Assembly (NCBI GenBank): GCA_021792015.1
Contig: JAJYVM010000091.1
Span: forward strand, 1 to 10,996
Reading direction: 5' to 3'
Origin: Bacillota bacterium
Lineage (GTDB): Bacteria > Bacillota > Sulfobacillia > RBS10-35 > JAJYVM01
Length of the DNA stretch: 10,996 bases
The translations under genes and the position numbers were made by a program. A model generated the notes under the pieces. That model ran no database searches. It saw nothing but the letters and a program-made list of their open reading frames with translations, and was not told the origin of the DNA. Shown here in pieces: positions 1 through 7,707 of the stretch (positions are counted from its first letter, which is position 1; the number at the start of each line of letters is the position of its first letter).

Positions 1-725
1 GATCTGGAGTAGGTGTTGCCAAGGGTCTGCTCGCCCTCGCCGTCCAGGAAGTAGACCTTGAGCGGGTTGGGGTTGGCGGCCCGCAGGATGGCGTTGGTGA
101 TGGCCGACTCGCCCGTGAACACCTGGTTGCCGGCCGAGTCGTACGTGTAGAAGTCCGCCGGCGTCGCCGAGGCGTGGCCCTTGCCCGACTTGACGACGAC
201 CGTGTTGTACTCGATCACGTTGTTCTCGGTCGCGAGGGTCGGGTTGCTCGCCGGGTCGATGTTCTGGATGCTGATCTCGCCGTGGCTCGCGACCTTATAC
301 TCCTGCAGGAGCTGGTCGACCTGGCCCTGCAGCTGCGAGCCCGGCTGCATGAAGGCCAGGATCTGGATGGGCTTCTTGATCTGCGCCAGGATCTTCATGG
401 TCGCTGACGAGAGCGTGAACTCGTGGTTGGCCGTCAGGTCGGCGTTCGCCTGGTAGCGCACGCCGAGGGCGTTTACCACCACCAGCGCCGCGATGACGAT
501 CACCACGTAGATGGCCGACGACGGGCCGAAGCGCAGTCCGCGGTGGAGCGCATCGGGGCGCCGGCCGCCAGGCCGCCCGCCCTTGACCTGCTGCGTGCCT
601 CCGGTGGGCGCGCCGCCCGCCGCCTGCGCATCCTGCTGCGGCGCGGCGGCCGCGGGCTGCTGCGCCGGCTCACCGGATGGGCCCGCGCCCCTCTTTTCCT
701 TGCCGGGTCCGCCTGTACCGCCCAT
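1..725 (-). CDS. GldG-type ABC transporter auxiliary protein (partial, C-terminus outside window)
   Basis: This is the N-terminal 241 residues of a membrane-anchored protein of the GldG / ABC_transp_aux type, which sits beside an ABC-2 transporter. The first ~65 residues are rich in Gly, Ala, Pro and Gln and look disordered. One membrane helix follows (about residues 70-89, AIYVVIVIAALVVVNALGV), then the extracytoplasmic start typical of the family: LTANHEFTLSSATMKIL, a strand pair around KKPIQILAFMQPG, and a Q-rich helix before EYKVAS. A second family feature is the VYFLDGEGEQTLG strand near the window edge. The start is the ATG at 723-725, one base after the TAG of the permease, with a GGCGGTGGG ribosome site inside the permease end, so translation is probably coupled. 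Outside Bacteroidota these proteins are not linked to gliding and their substrate is unknown. A DUF4340-type gene often follows in such operons and would lie outside the window. Confidence 0.85.
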   Translation of the reverse strand, partial: MGGTGGPGKEKRGAGPSGEPAQQPAAAAPQQDAQAAGGAPTGGTQQVKGGRPGGRRPDALHRGLRFGPSSAIYVVIVIAALVVVNALGVRYQANADLTANHEFTLSSATMKILAQIKKPIQILAFMQPGSQLQGQVDQLLQEYKVASHGEISIQNIDPASNPTLATENNVIEYNTVVVKSGKGHASATPADFYTYDSAGNQVFTGESAITNAILRAANPNPLKVYFLDGEGEQTLGNTYSR

Positions 726-726
726 G

Positions 727-1434
727 CTAGGCCCACCGCCTGGTGTCGATGACGCGCACCGCCAGGAACAGGAAACCGGCGGTGATCGACACGAAGTAGA
801 CGAGGTTGCTGGTGTTCAGCAGCCCGGCCGTCAGGGGCGAGAACTGGGCCGGGGCCGAGAGGTAGTTGAGCAGGTTCTGCGCCCAGCCGGAGGCCGAGCC
901 CGACACCCAGGACGACGCCCAGAAGAGCAGGGCCAGGGCGAAGCCAACCATCGCGGCCACGACCTGGTTGTCCGTCAGGCTGCTGGCGAAGACACCGGCC
1001 GCCAGCAGGGCCGCGCCCAGAAGCCATAGTCCGAGGTAGCCGCTGAGCACCGGGCCCCAGTCCACGGTGCCCAGCCGCGACAGCGCGAGCGGGTAGACCA
1101 GGGTCACGCCCACGAACACCGTCCACTCGGCCAGGGCGCCGGCGAACTTGCCGATCACCCACTGCGCCGGGGAGATGGGGGAGGTGAGGATCAGCTCGTC
1201 CGTGCCGAGGCGCCGCTCCTCGGCGAGCAGGCGCATGGTGAACAGCGGCGCCAGAAAGAGCAGCACGACCGCGACGTTCTGCAGCATGGCGCTGAGGTCG
1301 GTCGTCTGCGAGCTCACCACGATCGCGAAGAAGAAATACCCCGACAGCAGAAAGTACAGGGCCATGAGCACGTAGGCGAGGGGCGAGGAAAAGGCCGAGC
1401 CCAGCTCACGCCGGGCGACGGTCCACCAGCTCAT
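727..1434 (-). CDS. ABC-2 type transporter permease, GldF-like
   Basis: This 235-residue polytopic permease has about six hydrophobic helices (roughly residues 18-38, 50-68, 96-120, 125-148, 153-175 and 205-228). It opens with an amphipathic MSWWTVARRELGSAF segment, typical of the ABC-2 / GldF group. The cytoplasmic stretch LLAEERRLGTDELILTSPIS between helices 2 and 3 is the conserved coupling region of this family. I chose the ATG at 1432-1434 because GAGGAGG lies eight bases upstream; an in-frame start 45 bases earlier has no such site and adds a basic tail unlike the family. The gene begins 29 bases inside the ATPase gene and ends one base before the GldG-type start, so the three are one operon. 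The permease should form the membrane part of the exporter; the substrate cannot be inferred. Confidence 0.9.
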   Translation of the reverse strand: MSWWTVARRELGSAFSSPLAYVLMALYFLLSGYFFFAIVVSSQTTDLSAMLQNVAVVLLFLAPLFTMRLLAEERRLGTDELILTSPISPAQWVIGKFAGALAEWTVFVGVTLVYPLALSRLGTVDWGPVLSGYLGLWLLGAALLAAGVFASSLTDNQVVAAMVGFALALLFWASSWVSGSASGWAQNLLNYLSAPAQFSPLTAGLLNTSNLVYFVSITAGFLFLAVRVIDTRRWA

Positions 1435-2383
1435 GCGCGGATGCCTCCTCGGTGGTGAGCCGTAGAAATACTTCTTCAAGGCTGACGTCGACGGAGCGGA
1501 GCTCGAGCAGCGGCAGGCCGCCCCGGGCGCACGCGGCGGACACCTCCGCGCGCACGTCGGCGCCCGCCTCCGCGGTCAGGCGGAAGGTCGTCTCGCCGGG
1601 ATCGCCCCCCGGCTGCAGGTCGGCGGCGGTCACGCGCTCGATGCGCCGCAGCAGGTCCTGGGCGGCCTCGGCGGCCGCGCGGACCGTGACCACCAGCGTG
1701 CGGTTGCCCCGGATGGCGCGCCGCAGCCCCTCCGGCGTGTCCTCCGCCACCACGCGGCCCTTGTCCAGAATGATGATGCGGCCGCAGACGGCCTGCACCT
1801 CAGGCAGGATGTGGGAGCTGAGCACGACCGCGTGCTCCTTGCCCAGGCGCAGCACCAGCTCGCGCATGTCGGCGATCTGGCGCGGGTCGAGGCCGACGGT
1901 GGGCTCGTCCATCACCAACACGGGCGGCTCATGCAGGATGGCCTGGGCCAGGCCCACGCGCTGCCGATAGCCGCGCGACAGGTGGCCGACCAGCCGTCCG
2001 GAGACGTCCTTCAGGTTCAGGAGCTCCAGCGAGCGGTCGATGCGGGCGGTGCGCACCTTCTTCGGCACCAGCCGCAGCTCGGCCATGAACTGGAGGTAGC
2101 GGCGGACGGTCATCTCCGGATAGAGGGGCGGGTTGTCGGGGAGATAGCCCATGCGGCGCCGGACCTCGAACGGCTGCTCGTCGATGTTGAAGCCATCGAC
2201 GGTGACGGACCCGCGGCTCGCAGGCAGGAAGCCCGTCAGAATGCGCAGGGTCGTCGTCTTGCCGGCGCCGTTGGGGCCCAGCAGGCCGAGAATCTGGCCA
2301 CGATCGACACTGAATGTCAGATCATGCAGCCCCATGTGCCCGCCGTACGATTTCGCGACGCCCTTGACATCCACTAGCGCCAA
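1406..2383 (-). CDS. ABC transporter ATP-binding protein, GldA/NatA-like
   Basis: This cytoplasmic ATPase powers the GldF-like permease. With the start used here (325 residues) the motifs are: Walker A GPNGAGKTT at about 36-44, signature LSRGYRQR at about 135-142, Walker B VLVMDE at about 155-160, D-loop GLDP, and the switch histidine in VVLSSHILPE at about 191. The Q-loop region reads YLPDNPPLYPEMTV, the usual GldA/NatA pattern. The last ~100 residues form the regulatory tail seen in this group, ending SVDVSLEEVFLRLT. The start is uncertain. I prefer the TTG at 2381-2383 (MALVDVKGVAKSYGG), which has AGGGGTGA upstream and gives the family N-terminus. A GTG at 2393-2395 adds four residues but lacks a spaced ribosome site. 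Confidence 0.92.
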   Translation of the reverse strand: MALVDVKGVAKSYGGHMGLHDLTFSVDRGQILGLLGPNGAGKTTTLRILTGFLPASRGSVTVDGFNIDEQPFEVRRRMGYLPDNPPLYPEMTVRRYLQFMAELRLVPKKVRTARIDRSLELLNLKDVSGRLVGHLSRGYRQRVGLAQAILHEPPVLVMDEPTVGLDPRQIADMRELVLRLGKEHAVVLSSHILPEVQAVCGRIIILDKGRVVAEDTPEGLRRAIRGNRTLVVTVRAAAEAAQDLLRRIERVTAADLQPGGDPGETTFRLTAEAGADVRAEVSAACARGGLPLLELRSVDVSLEEVFLRLTTEEASAHELVDRRPA

Positions 2384-2498
2384 GCGGCATTTCACCCCTG
2401 ACTTTGCGAACGCGCGGGCGCACCCGTGCGTTTCTTCGACTCCGCGAACACGCGGGCAGGCCCGCAGCGTTCCCCTGGCTCAGCGATGCACACAGCGA

Positions 2499-2528
2499 AT
2501 GCTAGATCGAGCCACAAACCCCTGTCAA
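2499..2528 (-). promoter_or_regulatory. Promoter of the ABC transporter operon
   Basis: On the minus strand a perfect -35 box TTGACA (2523-2528) is followed after 18 bases by TAGCAT (2499-2504), a four-of-six -10 match. Predicted initiation is near 2492, giving a leader of about 100 bases before the ATPase start. It is the best promoter match upstream of the operon and lies in a locally less GC-rich stretch. Confidence 0.55.
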
Positions 2529-2529
2529 A

Positions 2530-3018
2530 CATCAGGAAACCCCTACTGTGTGCGATTCCACGCCTGCGCAACCGTAAGCCGGCAATCCAGGCACCATGTG
2601 GTGGCGGCGACAATCGCCGGCTCAGGCGCGCCCATGCGGGCCAGCACGGCTCCGCCAGCAGCCGTCCGGCCGCCGTCGCGCCAGCCGCTGCCCGCCGGAA
2701 GCGGCGCCAGGATCAGGATGGCTCCCTGATCCAGGGGCGCGACGATACGGCCATGGTACCTCAACGATTCTTACGGAATGATGACGGCCGGCGGTCGGAG
2801 CGTCGAGCGGGCCACGTGGAACGGGCGGGGGCCGCCAGTTTCAACGATCGCGCGGCGACGCCACGGGCACGATCAAGGCGGCGAGGAGCAGCCCGCTGGC
2901 GGCCGGCCAGGCCCGCGCGTCCGCCAACCTCGCGTAGAGTCGTCGACACGGATCCACATCACGTGCGCCGAAGATGCGTCAAGCCGTGTGCGGCCGAGGA
3001 CCATCCCGGTCATCATCG
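2530..3018. other. About 490 bases without a recognisable gene
   Basis: I recognise no protein, RNA or repeat here. Three short minus-strand frames have fairly host-like codon use. One (2543-2764, TTG start, 73 codons) has about 78 percent G/C at third positions but no convincing ribosome site. The second (2841-2957, GTG start, 38 codons) contains a membrane-helix-like run, SGLLLAALIVPVA. The third (2392-2530, 46 codons, SD AGGGG) overlaps the ABC promoter. They may be small genes, remnants of a decayed gene, or chance frames in GC-rich DNA. The long plus-strand frame covering this stretch runs on antisense through real genes and is not credible. Confidence 0.4.
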
Positions 3019-3034
3019 GGCCGCGCAGGCGGCC
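3019..3034 (-). terminator. GC hairpin just after the amidohydrolase stop
   Basis: A perfect six-pair stem (GGCCGC / GCGGCC) with a four-base loop begins six bases after the stop codon of the amidohydrolase gene. No T-run follows, so it may be a weak terminator or an mRNA 3'-end stabiliser. Confidence 0.3.
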
Positions 3035-3040
3035 GGCACG

Positions 3041-4144
3041 TCAGGCCAGCCCGTAGATCCGCCGGGCGTTGCCGCCGAGCACCGCCGCCGCGTCGTCCTC
3101 CGCCTCGCCGGCCGACACGTACCCGGTGCGGTGGGCCGCGGCCAGGGCCTCGCCCAGCGCCTTGCGGTAGACCCGCGCGCCGAGCCAGTGGCCCTCCGGC
3201 CAGGAGTGGGCGTCCGAGGCGTAGAGCAGCTTGGTCGCCGGTGCCAGCTCCAGCGCTTCGGCCAGGTAGCGCGCGGCGCCCGCCGGCCCGAGCGGGATGA
3301 CCAGCGAGCAGTCGAACGCGACGTGCGCATAGGTGGCGGCGAGAATGCCCGCCTCGCGCACATAGGGGTAGCAGTGCAGCAGCAGCACCGGCATGTCCCG
3401 CAGCGATGGCTCCTGCAGCACCCCGCGCAGGTGCAGCGGGTTGGCCAGCCGCTGGTCCGCGTCGGCGTCGCCATAGCCCACATGGAACTGGATCGGCAGG
3501 CCCTGCCGCGCCAGCAGCGGGAAGGCCTCCCAGAGCAGGAAGTCCAGCAGGGGCTTGGAGGCCAGGCGCCGCCGGCCCGGGCGGAACGCGGCCGCGGCGA
3601 GGTCGGCCCCCACGGGGAGGATGGCAAGCCCCGTGCGATACGCGGCGATGGATTTGGCCGCCACGGCCCCGCCCGCGCGCAGCCCCCCGACCGCGGCCCG
3701 CCATGCCTCACGCAGCTCGTCAAACGTGCGGCTCTCCGCGATCAGATCCTCCGCCAGCGCTTCGAGCCGGACGACCTCGAAGCTCCGGATCCCGGTGGCC
3801 GCCTCCATCTCCAGCGGCGAGAGCATCTGCTCGCGGAGAAAGCCGGTGTCGAAGAGCAAGGTGGCGATATTGGCCTTCGGCCAGAGCACGCGAGCCAGCT
3901 CCGCCGGGCTCGCATACGCTCGCCTCGCCTCCAGCACGGCCGCCTCGGTCGGCGCGCAGCCGAGGGCGGCCGCCACCTCGCGCAGCAGCCACCGGTAGTA
4001 AACGCTGTGCGGCACGTGGTCGCGGAGCTGCAGGGGGTCGCCGCTCTCCGTGAAGGCGGCGCGGTAGGCCATCGCGTCCGCCGGATGCGCCCGCCGCAGC
4101 GCGTGGACGTGGTGGTCGATCACCGGAATGCCCGTGAGATCCAT
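3041..4144 (-). CDS. Amidohydrolase 2 family protein, homologous to the N-terminal half of FluG/NodGS
   Basis: This is a 367-residue TIM-barrel metal-dependent hydrolase of the amidohydrolase 2 family. Visible metal and catalytic residues: the first-strand HxH in VIDHHVHAL (His12, His14), Lys164 in KSIAAYRTGL, His221 in IQFHVGYGD, His257 in LLLHCYPYVREAG, and Asp311 in LLYASDAHSWPE. The KSIAAYR and HxGYGD stretches are hallmarks of the FluG-type branch. The start is the ATG at 4142-4144, eight bases after a GAGG ribosome site; the in-frame TTG two codons earlier overlaps the neighbour's stop and is less likely. The gene begins two bases after the stop of the glutamine-synthetase-like gene, so the pair is translationally coupled. 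In fungi (FluG) and plants (NodGS) the same two domains are fused. The likely substrate is a gamma-glutamyl amide or related amide, but that is inference. Confidence 0.88.
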   Translation of the reverse strand: MDLTGIPVIDHHVHALRRAHPADAMAYRAAFTESGDPLQLRDHVPHSVYYRWLLREVAAALGCAPTEAAVLEARRAYASPAELARVLWPKANIATLLFDTGFLREQMLSPLEMEAATGIRSFEVVRLEALAEDLIAESRTFDELREAWRAAVGGLRAGGAVAAKSIAAYRTGLAILPVGADLAAAAFRPGRRRLASKPLLDFLLWEAFPLLARQGLPIQFHVGYGDADADQRLANPLHLRGVLQEPSLRDMPVLLLHCYPYVREAGILAATYAHVAFDCSLVIPLGPAGAARYLAEALELAPATKLLYASDAHSWPEGHWLGARVYRKALGEALAAAHRTGYVSAGEAEDDAAAVLGGNARRIYGLA

Positions 4145-4146
4145 GG

Positions 4147-5451
4147 TCAAAACCTCAGAATGTGGTCCGGAATGTCGTCACGCTCCGCAAAGGCCCTGAC
4201 CTCGGAGCGCTTCACCGCGAGAAAGGAGCCGTGGAGCACCGGGCCCATCGCCGCGGCCAGCACCGCATCCGCCTCCAGGGCATCCAGGGCCTCCTCCAGG
4301 CGCGCCGGCAGCGTGGCCACCCCGCTCAGGCCGGCCGGATCCTCGGTCGCCTCGGGGGGCAGGGCCAGATGGCGCCGCACGCCGTCCAGGCCACACGCGA
4401 TCAGGCCGCCCAGCGCCAGGTACGGGTTGCAGCTGTGGTCGCACGCCTTCAGCTCGGCGTTCGCGCCGGCCCCGGGCGGCAAAAGGCGCACGGCCGCCTC
4501 CTTGTTGTGCGCACCCCAGCTGACGGTGGCCGAGGCCCAGGCGCCGGGCCGCAGCCGGCGGTACGAGTTCACGCTCGGGCAGGTCAGGGCCAGCAGGGCC
4601 GGCAGGTGCCCGAGCACCCCCGCCAGAAACCACCCGCCCTCATCGGAAAGATCACCGCCGCGCCACTGGCGCGGCACGACAAAGTCCGGGTCCCAGAGGC
4701 TCCAGTGCAGGTGGGCGCCGTTGCCGGCCTGGTCGGGGAACGGCTTGGGGGCGAAGCTCGCGGCCAGGCCGTGGCGCCACGCGACCGCGCGCACGGTCTC
4801 GCGGAAGAGGAGTTGGCGGTCGGCCGCCGCCACGTCCGGGGCGGGCGCCGTCGCGATCTCGTGCTGGCCGTGGCCCAGCTCCGGGCAGTACAGCAGCACC
4901 GGCACGCCGACCGCCTCCAGCGCGTCCACCATGGCGAGCGCCACGTCGCCCAGCTCCATCATGCCCACGGCGGCGAAGCAGTTGGTGGCATCCGCGGGGC
5001 GCAGGCCCCCGTCGGGCGTCCGCGCGCAGAGGCTGAACTCGCCCTCGAAGCCGGCCAGCACGCCAAAGCCCGCGGCGGCGGCCTCGCCCGCCATGCGGCG
5101 CAGGAACGTGCGCGGGCAGGCCGCCCAGGGGTGCAGCGTGCCGTCGGCGCCGCGCGCGTGCAGGTCGCAGATGGCCGCGGCCTGGCCGGGGGCGAAGGGC
5201 ATGGGGCGGTAGGTCGCGGGGTCGGGCATCATCCGCACATCGCCGACCACGCCCATGCCCGGGAACGGCTGCAGCTGGTCCAGCATGTTCATCGCCATCA
5301 TCGCGGGGGTCAGGCCGACACCGCCCGCGATGCCGTCGGCCGCGACCGCGCGCGGGGTCACCGCCTTGCCGCGGATCAGGCCGGAGTTGTCGCAGTAAAG
5401 GCAGCGCAGCATGCGCACGCCGTCCGCCCGCAGCCGCTCCGGTGTCAGCAT
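4147..5451 (-). CDS. Glutamine synthetase family protein (FluG/NodGS-type gamma-glutamyl amide ligase)
   Basis: This 434-residue protein has the type I glutamine synthetase fold. The N-terminal beta-grasp carries LYCDNSGLIRGKAVT. Metal and substrate motifs follow in order: FEGEFSL (Glu136, Glu138), ELGHGQHEI (Glu191, Glu198), FAPKPFPDQAGNGAHLHWSLW (His247, His249), NSYRRL (Arg298), and WGAHNKEAAVRLLPP (Lys317, Arg322). The last is AELKACDHSCNPYLAL (Glu333, Lys335). Two positions that are arginine in true GlnA (Arg339 and Arg359 of the E. coli enzyme, as I recall) are lysine here, and the C-terminal adenylylation loop is absent. It is therefore probably a ligase for an amine other than ammonia, not housekeeping GlnA. 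The ATG at 5449-5451 gives the family N-terminus; GGAGGGGGG lies upstream, though at the long spacing of 13 bases. Two earlier in-frame ATGs (5487, 5511) lack ribosome sites. Confidence 0.9.
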   Translation of the reverse strand: MLTPERLRADGVRMLRCLYCDNSGLIRGKAVTPRAVAADGIAGGVGLTPAMMAMNMLDQLQPFPGMGVVGDVRMMPDPATYRPMPFAPGQAAAICDLHARGADGTLHPWAACPRTFLRRMAGEAAAAGFGVLAGFEGEFSLCARTPDGGLRPADATNCFAAVGMMELGDVALAMVDALEAVGVPVLLYCPELGHGQHEIATAPAPDVAAADRQLLFRETVRAVAWRHGLAASFAPKPFPDQAGNGAHLHWSLWDPDFVVPRQWRGGDLSDEGGWFLAGVLGHLPALLALTCPSVNSYRRLRPGAWASATVSWGAHNKEAAVRLLPPGAGANAELKACDHSCNPYLALGGLIACGLDGVRRHLALPPEATEDPAGLSGVATLPARLEEALDALEADAVLAAAMGPVLHGSFLAVKRSEVRAFAERDDIPDHILRF

Positions 5452-5583
5452 CGCCGCTTTGGCGCCCCCCTCCCGGCCCTGCACCATGCACGATCGAACG
5501 CTCGCCCGCATGCGGCGGGATTCGTCGGTCGCCGCAGGTCGCCATAGGCCGCAGCCCGCCCCATCCCGTCACCTGCGCCGCCC

Positions 5584-5606
5584 GCCGCGTGTCGTCGTCG
5601 CGCGGC
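5584..5606. terminator. Weak inverted repeat downstream of pepF
   Basis: GCCGCG and CGCGGC are separated by 11 bases in the gap between pepF and the glutamine-synthetase-like gene. It could end or attenuate the pepF transcript, but GC-rich spacers produce such repeats easily and no T-run follows. Confidence 0.2.
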
Positions 5607-5631
5607 ACTGCCCGCCCGCCGCCCGCCGCCG

Positions 5632-7455
5632 TCAGTCGCGCTCGTCCAGCAGGAACGCCCGCTCCACCTCGCCCACCAGCTCGCCGAAGTATGCCACGGC
5701 ACGCCGCAGCGGCGCCGCTGTCGTCATGTCCACACCCGCCATGCGCATCAGCTCCAGTGGCGGCCGCGTCCCGCCGGCCTTGAGCGTGGCGACCCAGCGC
5801 TCGGCCGCCGGCGTCCCCTCCCGCCCGATGGCCTCCGCCACCGCATGCCCGCACGCCAGCCCCGCCGCGTACGTGAAGGGGTACAGGCCGGTGTAGTAGT
5901 GGGGGACCGTCATCCAGTCGAGCGACATGCCCTCGTCGACCGCCACGGTGTCGCCGTAAAAGCGCGCGTAGACCTCGTGCTGCGTGCCCGCGATCGCCGC
6001 CAGCGTCAGCGGCTCGCCGGCCTCCGCCAGCGCGTAGAGGCGGTGCTCCAGGTGGCCCTGCAGCAGGTGGGTCACAAAGTTGTGCAGGAAGGTGCCGAGG
6101 AACTGCACGCCGACCCACCGCCGCATGCGCGGGTCGGCGCTCCCCGCCAGGATGTGGCGCCCCAGCAGCATCTCGTTGCACGTGGACGGCGCCTCGATGA
6201 AGAACCGGCTCGCGCGCGTATCGCCGATGCGCTGGTTGCGCATCGCCAGCATCCCGTGCCCGGCGTGGCCCAGCTCGTGCGCCAGCGTGAACACGTTGCG
6301 CATGCGGTTCGTCCAGGTCATCATCACGTAGCTGTGCACGCCGTACGTGGTGTTGCAGAAGGCCCCGTGCGACTTGCCCTGGTTTTCGGCGAGATCGACC
6401 CAGCGGTGGGCGAAGGCATCCGCCAGGATCACCTGGTACTCCTCGCCGAGCGGCGCCAGCGCCGCCCGGATCAGCCCCTGGCCCTCGGCGAAGGTCGCCT
6501 CCGGGCTGAACTCCGGGTCGAGCGGCGCGCCCAGATCGTACCCCCGCATCGTGTCGATGTCGTTCAGCCGCCGCCGCAGCCCCACCAGCCGGCGCACGTG
6601 CGGCGCCATCTCGTCGTGGATGACGTCCAGCACGCTGCGGTAGACGGTCAGCGGCACGTGCTGCGGCTCGAGAAACATCGCCTCGGCGGAGTCGTAGCCC
6701 CGCAGGCGGGCGAGCGCGACGTTGCGGTTGATCATGGCCGCCAGCAGCCCCGCCAGCGTGGTGCGGTGCCGCCGCAGCCCCTCCAGACGCGCCTGCGCCG
6801 CCTGCGCGCGGACGGCGCGGTCGCGGCTCTGCATGAGCCCCTCCAGGCGCGCGACGGAGGCCTGGATCTCGGCTCCGGCCTCATCGCGCACGGTGGGGAA
6901 GTCGAGATCGGCCGCCACCGCCCGCCGGTAGATCCCCGCGGGCGCCGCCAGCGCCTCACTGAGCACCCCCAGCGCCTCCTCCGTTGCGGGCGCGAGCATG
7001 TGCGCCCGCCGGTCGCGGATCTCCTCGATCTGGCGGCGGTAGGCTGAAAGCGCCGGCTCGGCGGCGAACGCCTGCGCCAGGACGTCGTCCGGCACGGCGA
7101 GCAGCTCCGTCTCGAGAAAGGCCGTCGCTGCGGCGATCCGGGCCCCCGCGGCGCCGACCCGCGCCGACCACGCCTGGTAGCGCGGATCCGTCCCGTCCGC
7201 CGAGCCGTGCAGGCTGGCGTACGACGTCACCTTGACCAGGCGCTCGCGGAGGGCGTCCGACGCGCGCAGGCAGCCAAGGAGGTCCGCGGGCCCACCGTTC
7301 GCCAGCCGCCCGCGGAAGGCCGCGACGGCGGCCGTGTCCTGCTCAAGGCGGCCGAGGTCGGCCTCCCACGCCTCGGGCGTGGCGTAGATGGCGGTGAGGT
7401 CCCAGGTGAGGTCCGCGGGCACGTCGGCACGCGCGGGGCGCTGCAGGGGTGGCAC
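5632..7455 (-). CDS. pepF: Oligoendopeptidase F, M3B family zinc metallopeptidase
   Basis: This 607-residue cytoplasmic peptidase cleaves short peptides, typically of 7-17 residues in this family. The zinc site is HELGH at about 393-397, within FTLAHELGHAGHGM. The third ligand is the glutamate of FIEAPSTCNE near 421. The tail has the expected substrate-loop pattern WMTVPHYYTGLYPFTYAAGLA, where conserved His and Tyr residues stabilise the transition state. Length and N-terminus (ADVPADLTWDLTAIY) match PepF. I chose the GTG at 7453-7455 because GAGGTGATC ends two bases before it, with eight bases from GAGG to the GTG. An ATG 21 bases earlier (7474-7476) has no spaced ribosome site, and the longest frame (to 7608) adds a basic, non-family tail. 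The gene is divergent from the MFS gene and 180 bases upstream of the glutamine-synthetase-like gene. Confidence 0.95.
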   Translation of the reverse strand: MPPLQRPARADVPADLTWDLTAIYATPEAWEADLGRLEQDTAAVAAFRGRLANGGPADLLGCLRASDALRERLVKVTSYASLHGSADGTDPRYQAWSARVGAAGARIAAATAFLETELLAVPDDVLAQAFAAEPALSAYRRQIEEIRDRRAHMLAPATEEALGVLSEALAAPAGIYRRAVAADLDFPTVRDEAGAEIQASVARLEGLMQSRDRAVRAQAAQARLEGLRRHRTTLAGLLAAMINRNVALARLRGYDSAEAMFLEPQHVPLTVYRSVLDVIHDEMAPHVRRLVGLRRRLNDIDTMRGYDLGAPLDPEFSPEATFAEGQGLIRAALAPLGEEYQVILADAFAHRWVDLAENQGKSHGAFCNTTYGVHSYVMMTWTNRMRNVFTLAHELGHAGHGMLAMRNQRIGDTRASRFFIEAPSTCNEMLLGRHILAGSADPRMRRWVGVQFLGTFLHNFVTHLLQGHLEHRLYALAEAGEPLTLAAIAGTQHEVYARFYGDTVAVDEGMSLDWMTVPHYYTGLYPFTYAAGLACGHAVAEAIGREGTPAAERWVATLKAGGTRPPLELMRMAGVDMTTAAPLRRAVAYFGELVGEVERAFLLDERD

Positions 7456-7477
7456 GGCGATCACCTCGCTCAACATT

Positions 7478-7500
7478 TCCCGACGAGATGGAATTCGGGA
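7478..7500. promoter_or_regulatory. Inverted repeat upstream of pepF, possible operator
   Basis: TCCCGA (7478-7483) and TCGGGA (7495-7500) form a perfect six-base inverted repeat with an 11-base spacer, 22 bases before the chosen pepF start. Half-site centres lie 17 bases apart, a little under two helical turns, so it could bind a dimeric repressor or form an mRNA hairpin. I recognise no known operator family. Confidence 0.25.
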
Positions 7501-7707
7501 CGGTGCGCGGGGGGCCTGCCGCCCTGACCTTGTCGTGACCGCGGCGCCTGCGCGCCGCGGCCCTGGTGCGCACCCGGCGGCGCTCCGGGATCTGGCGGGA
7601 TCTCCCACGGGGCCCCCACAGAATGGCGGGTCCGGTTCCGCTGCGGGTGTGCTGGCAGCGCCGCACGCTGTGGGCCGGCGGCCGCTGCGGGCGACCCGCG
7701 GTCCTCA

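Noticed and set aside
2384..2495. Possible c-di-AMP (ydaO-type) riboswitch in the ABC operon leader, suggested by GAGCCAGGGGAACGC and GGGGTGAA.
   Set aside because: The later conserved blocks (GGTAGGGC-like and GTCAGCTAACC-like) are missing, and the GGGGTGAA lies at the start codon region, leaving no space for the rest.
4145..4150. TTG start for the amidohydrolase two codons before the ATG.
   Set aside because: The ATG at 4142-4144 has a correctly spaced GAGG and gives the family N-terminus; the TTG would be only about two bases from that site.
2426..5212. A 928-codon plus-strand open frame, and a 461-codon one at 4162-5547, antisense to the amidohydrolase and ligase genes.
   Set aside because: The minus-strand genes carry clear family motifs. 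The antisense products are low-complexity, rich in Arg, Ala, Pro and Gly, with no domain, and long antisense frames are expected in such GC-rich coding DNA.
4652..6181. A 509-codon minus-strand frame crossing the pepF-ligase boundary.
   Set aside because: It overlaps both real genes in another frame and translates to a repetitive Gly/Arg/Ala/His sequence without any recognisable motif.
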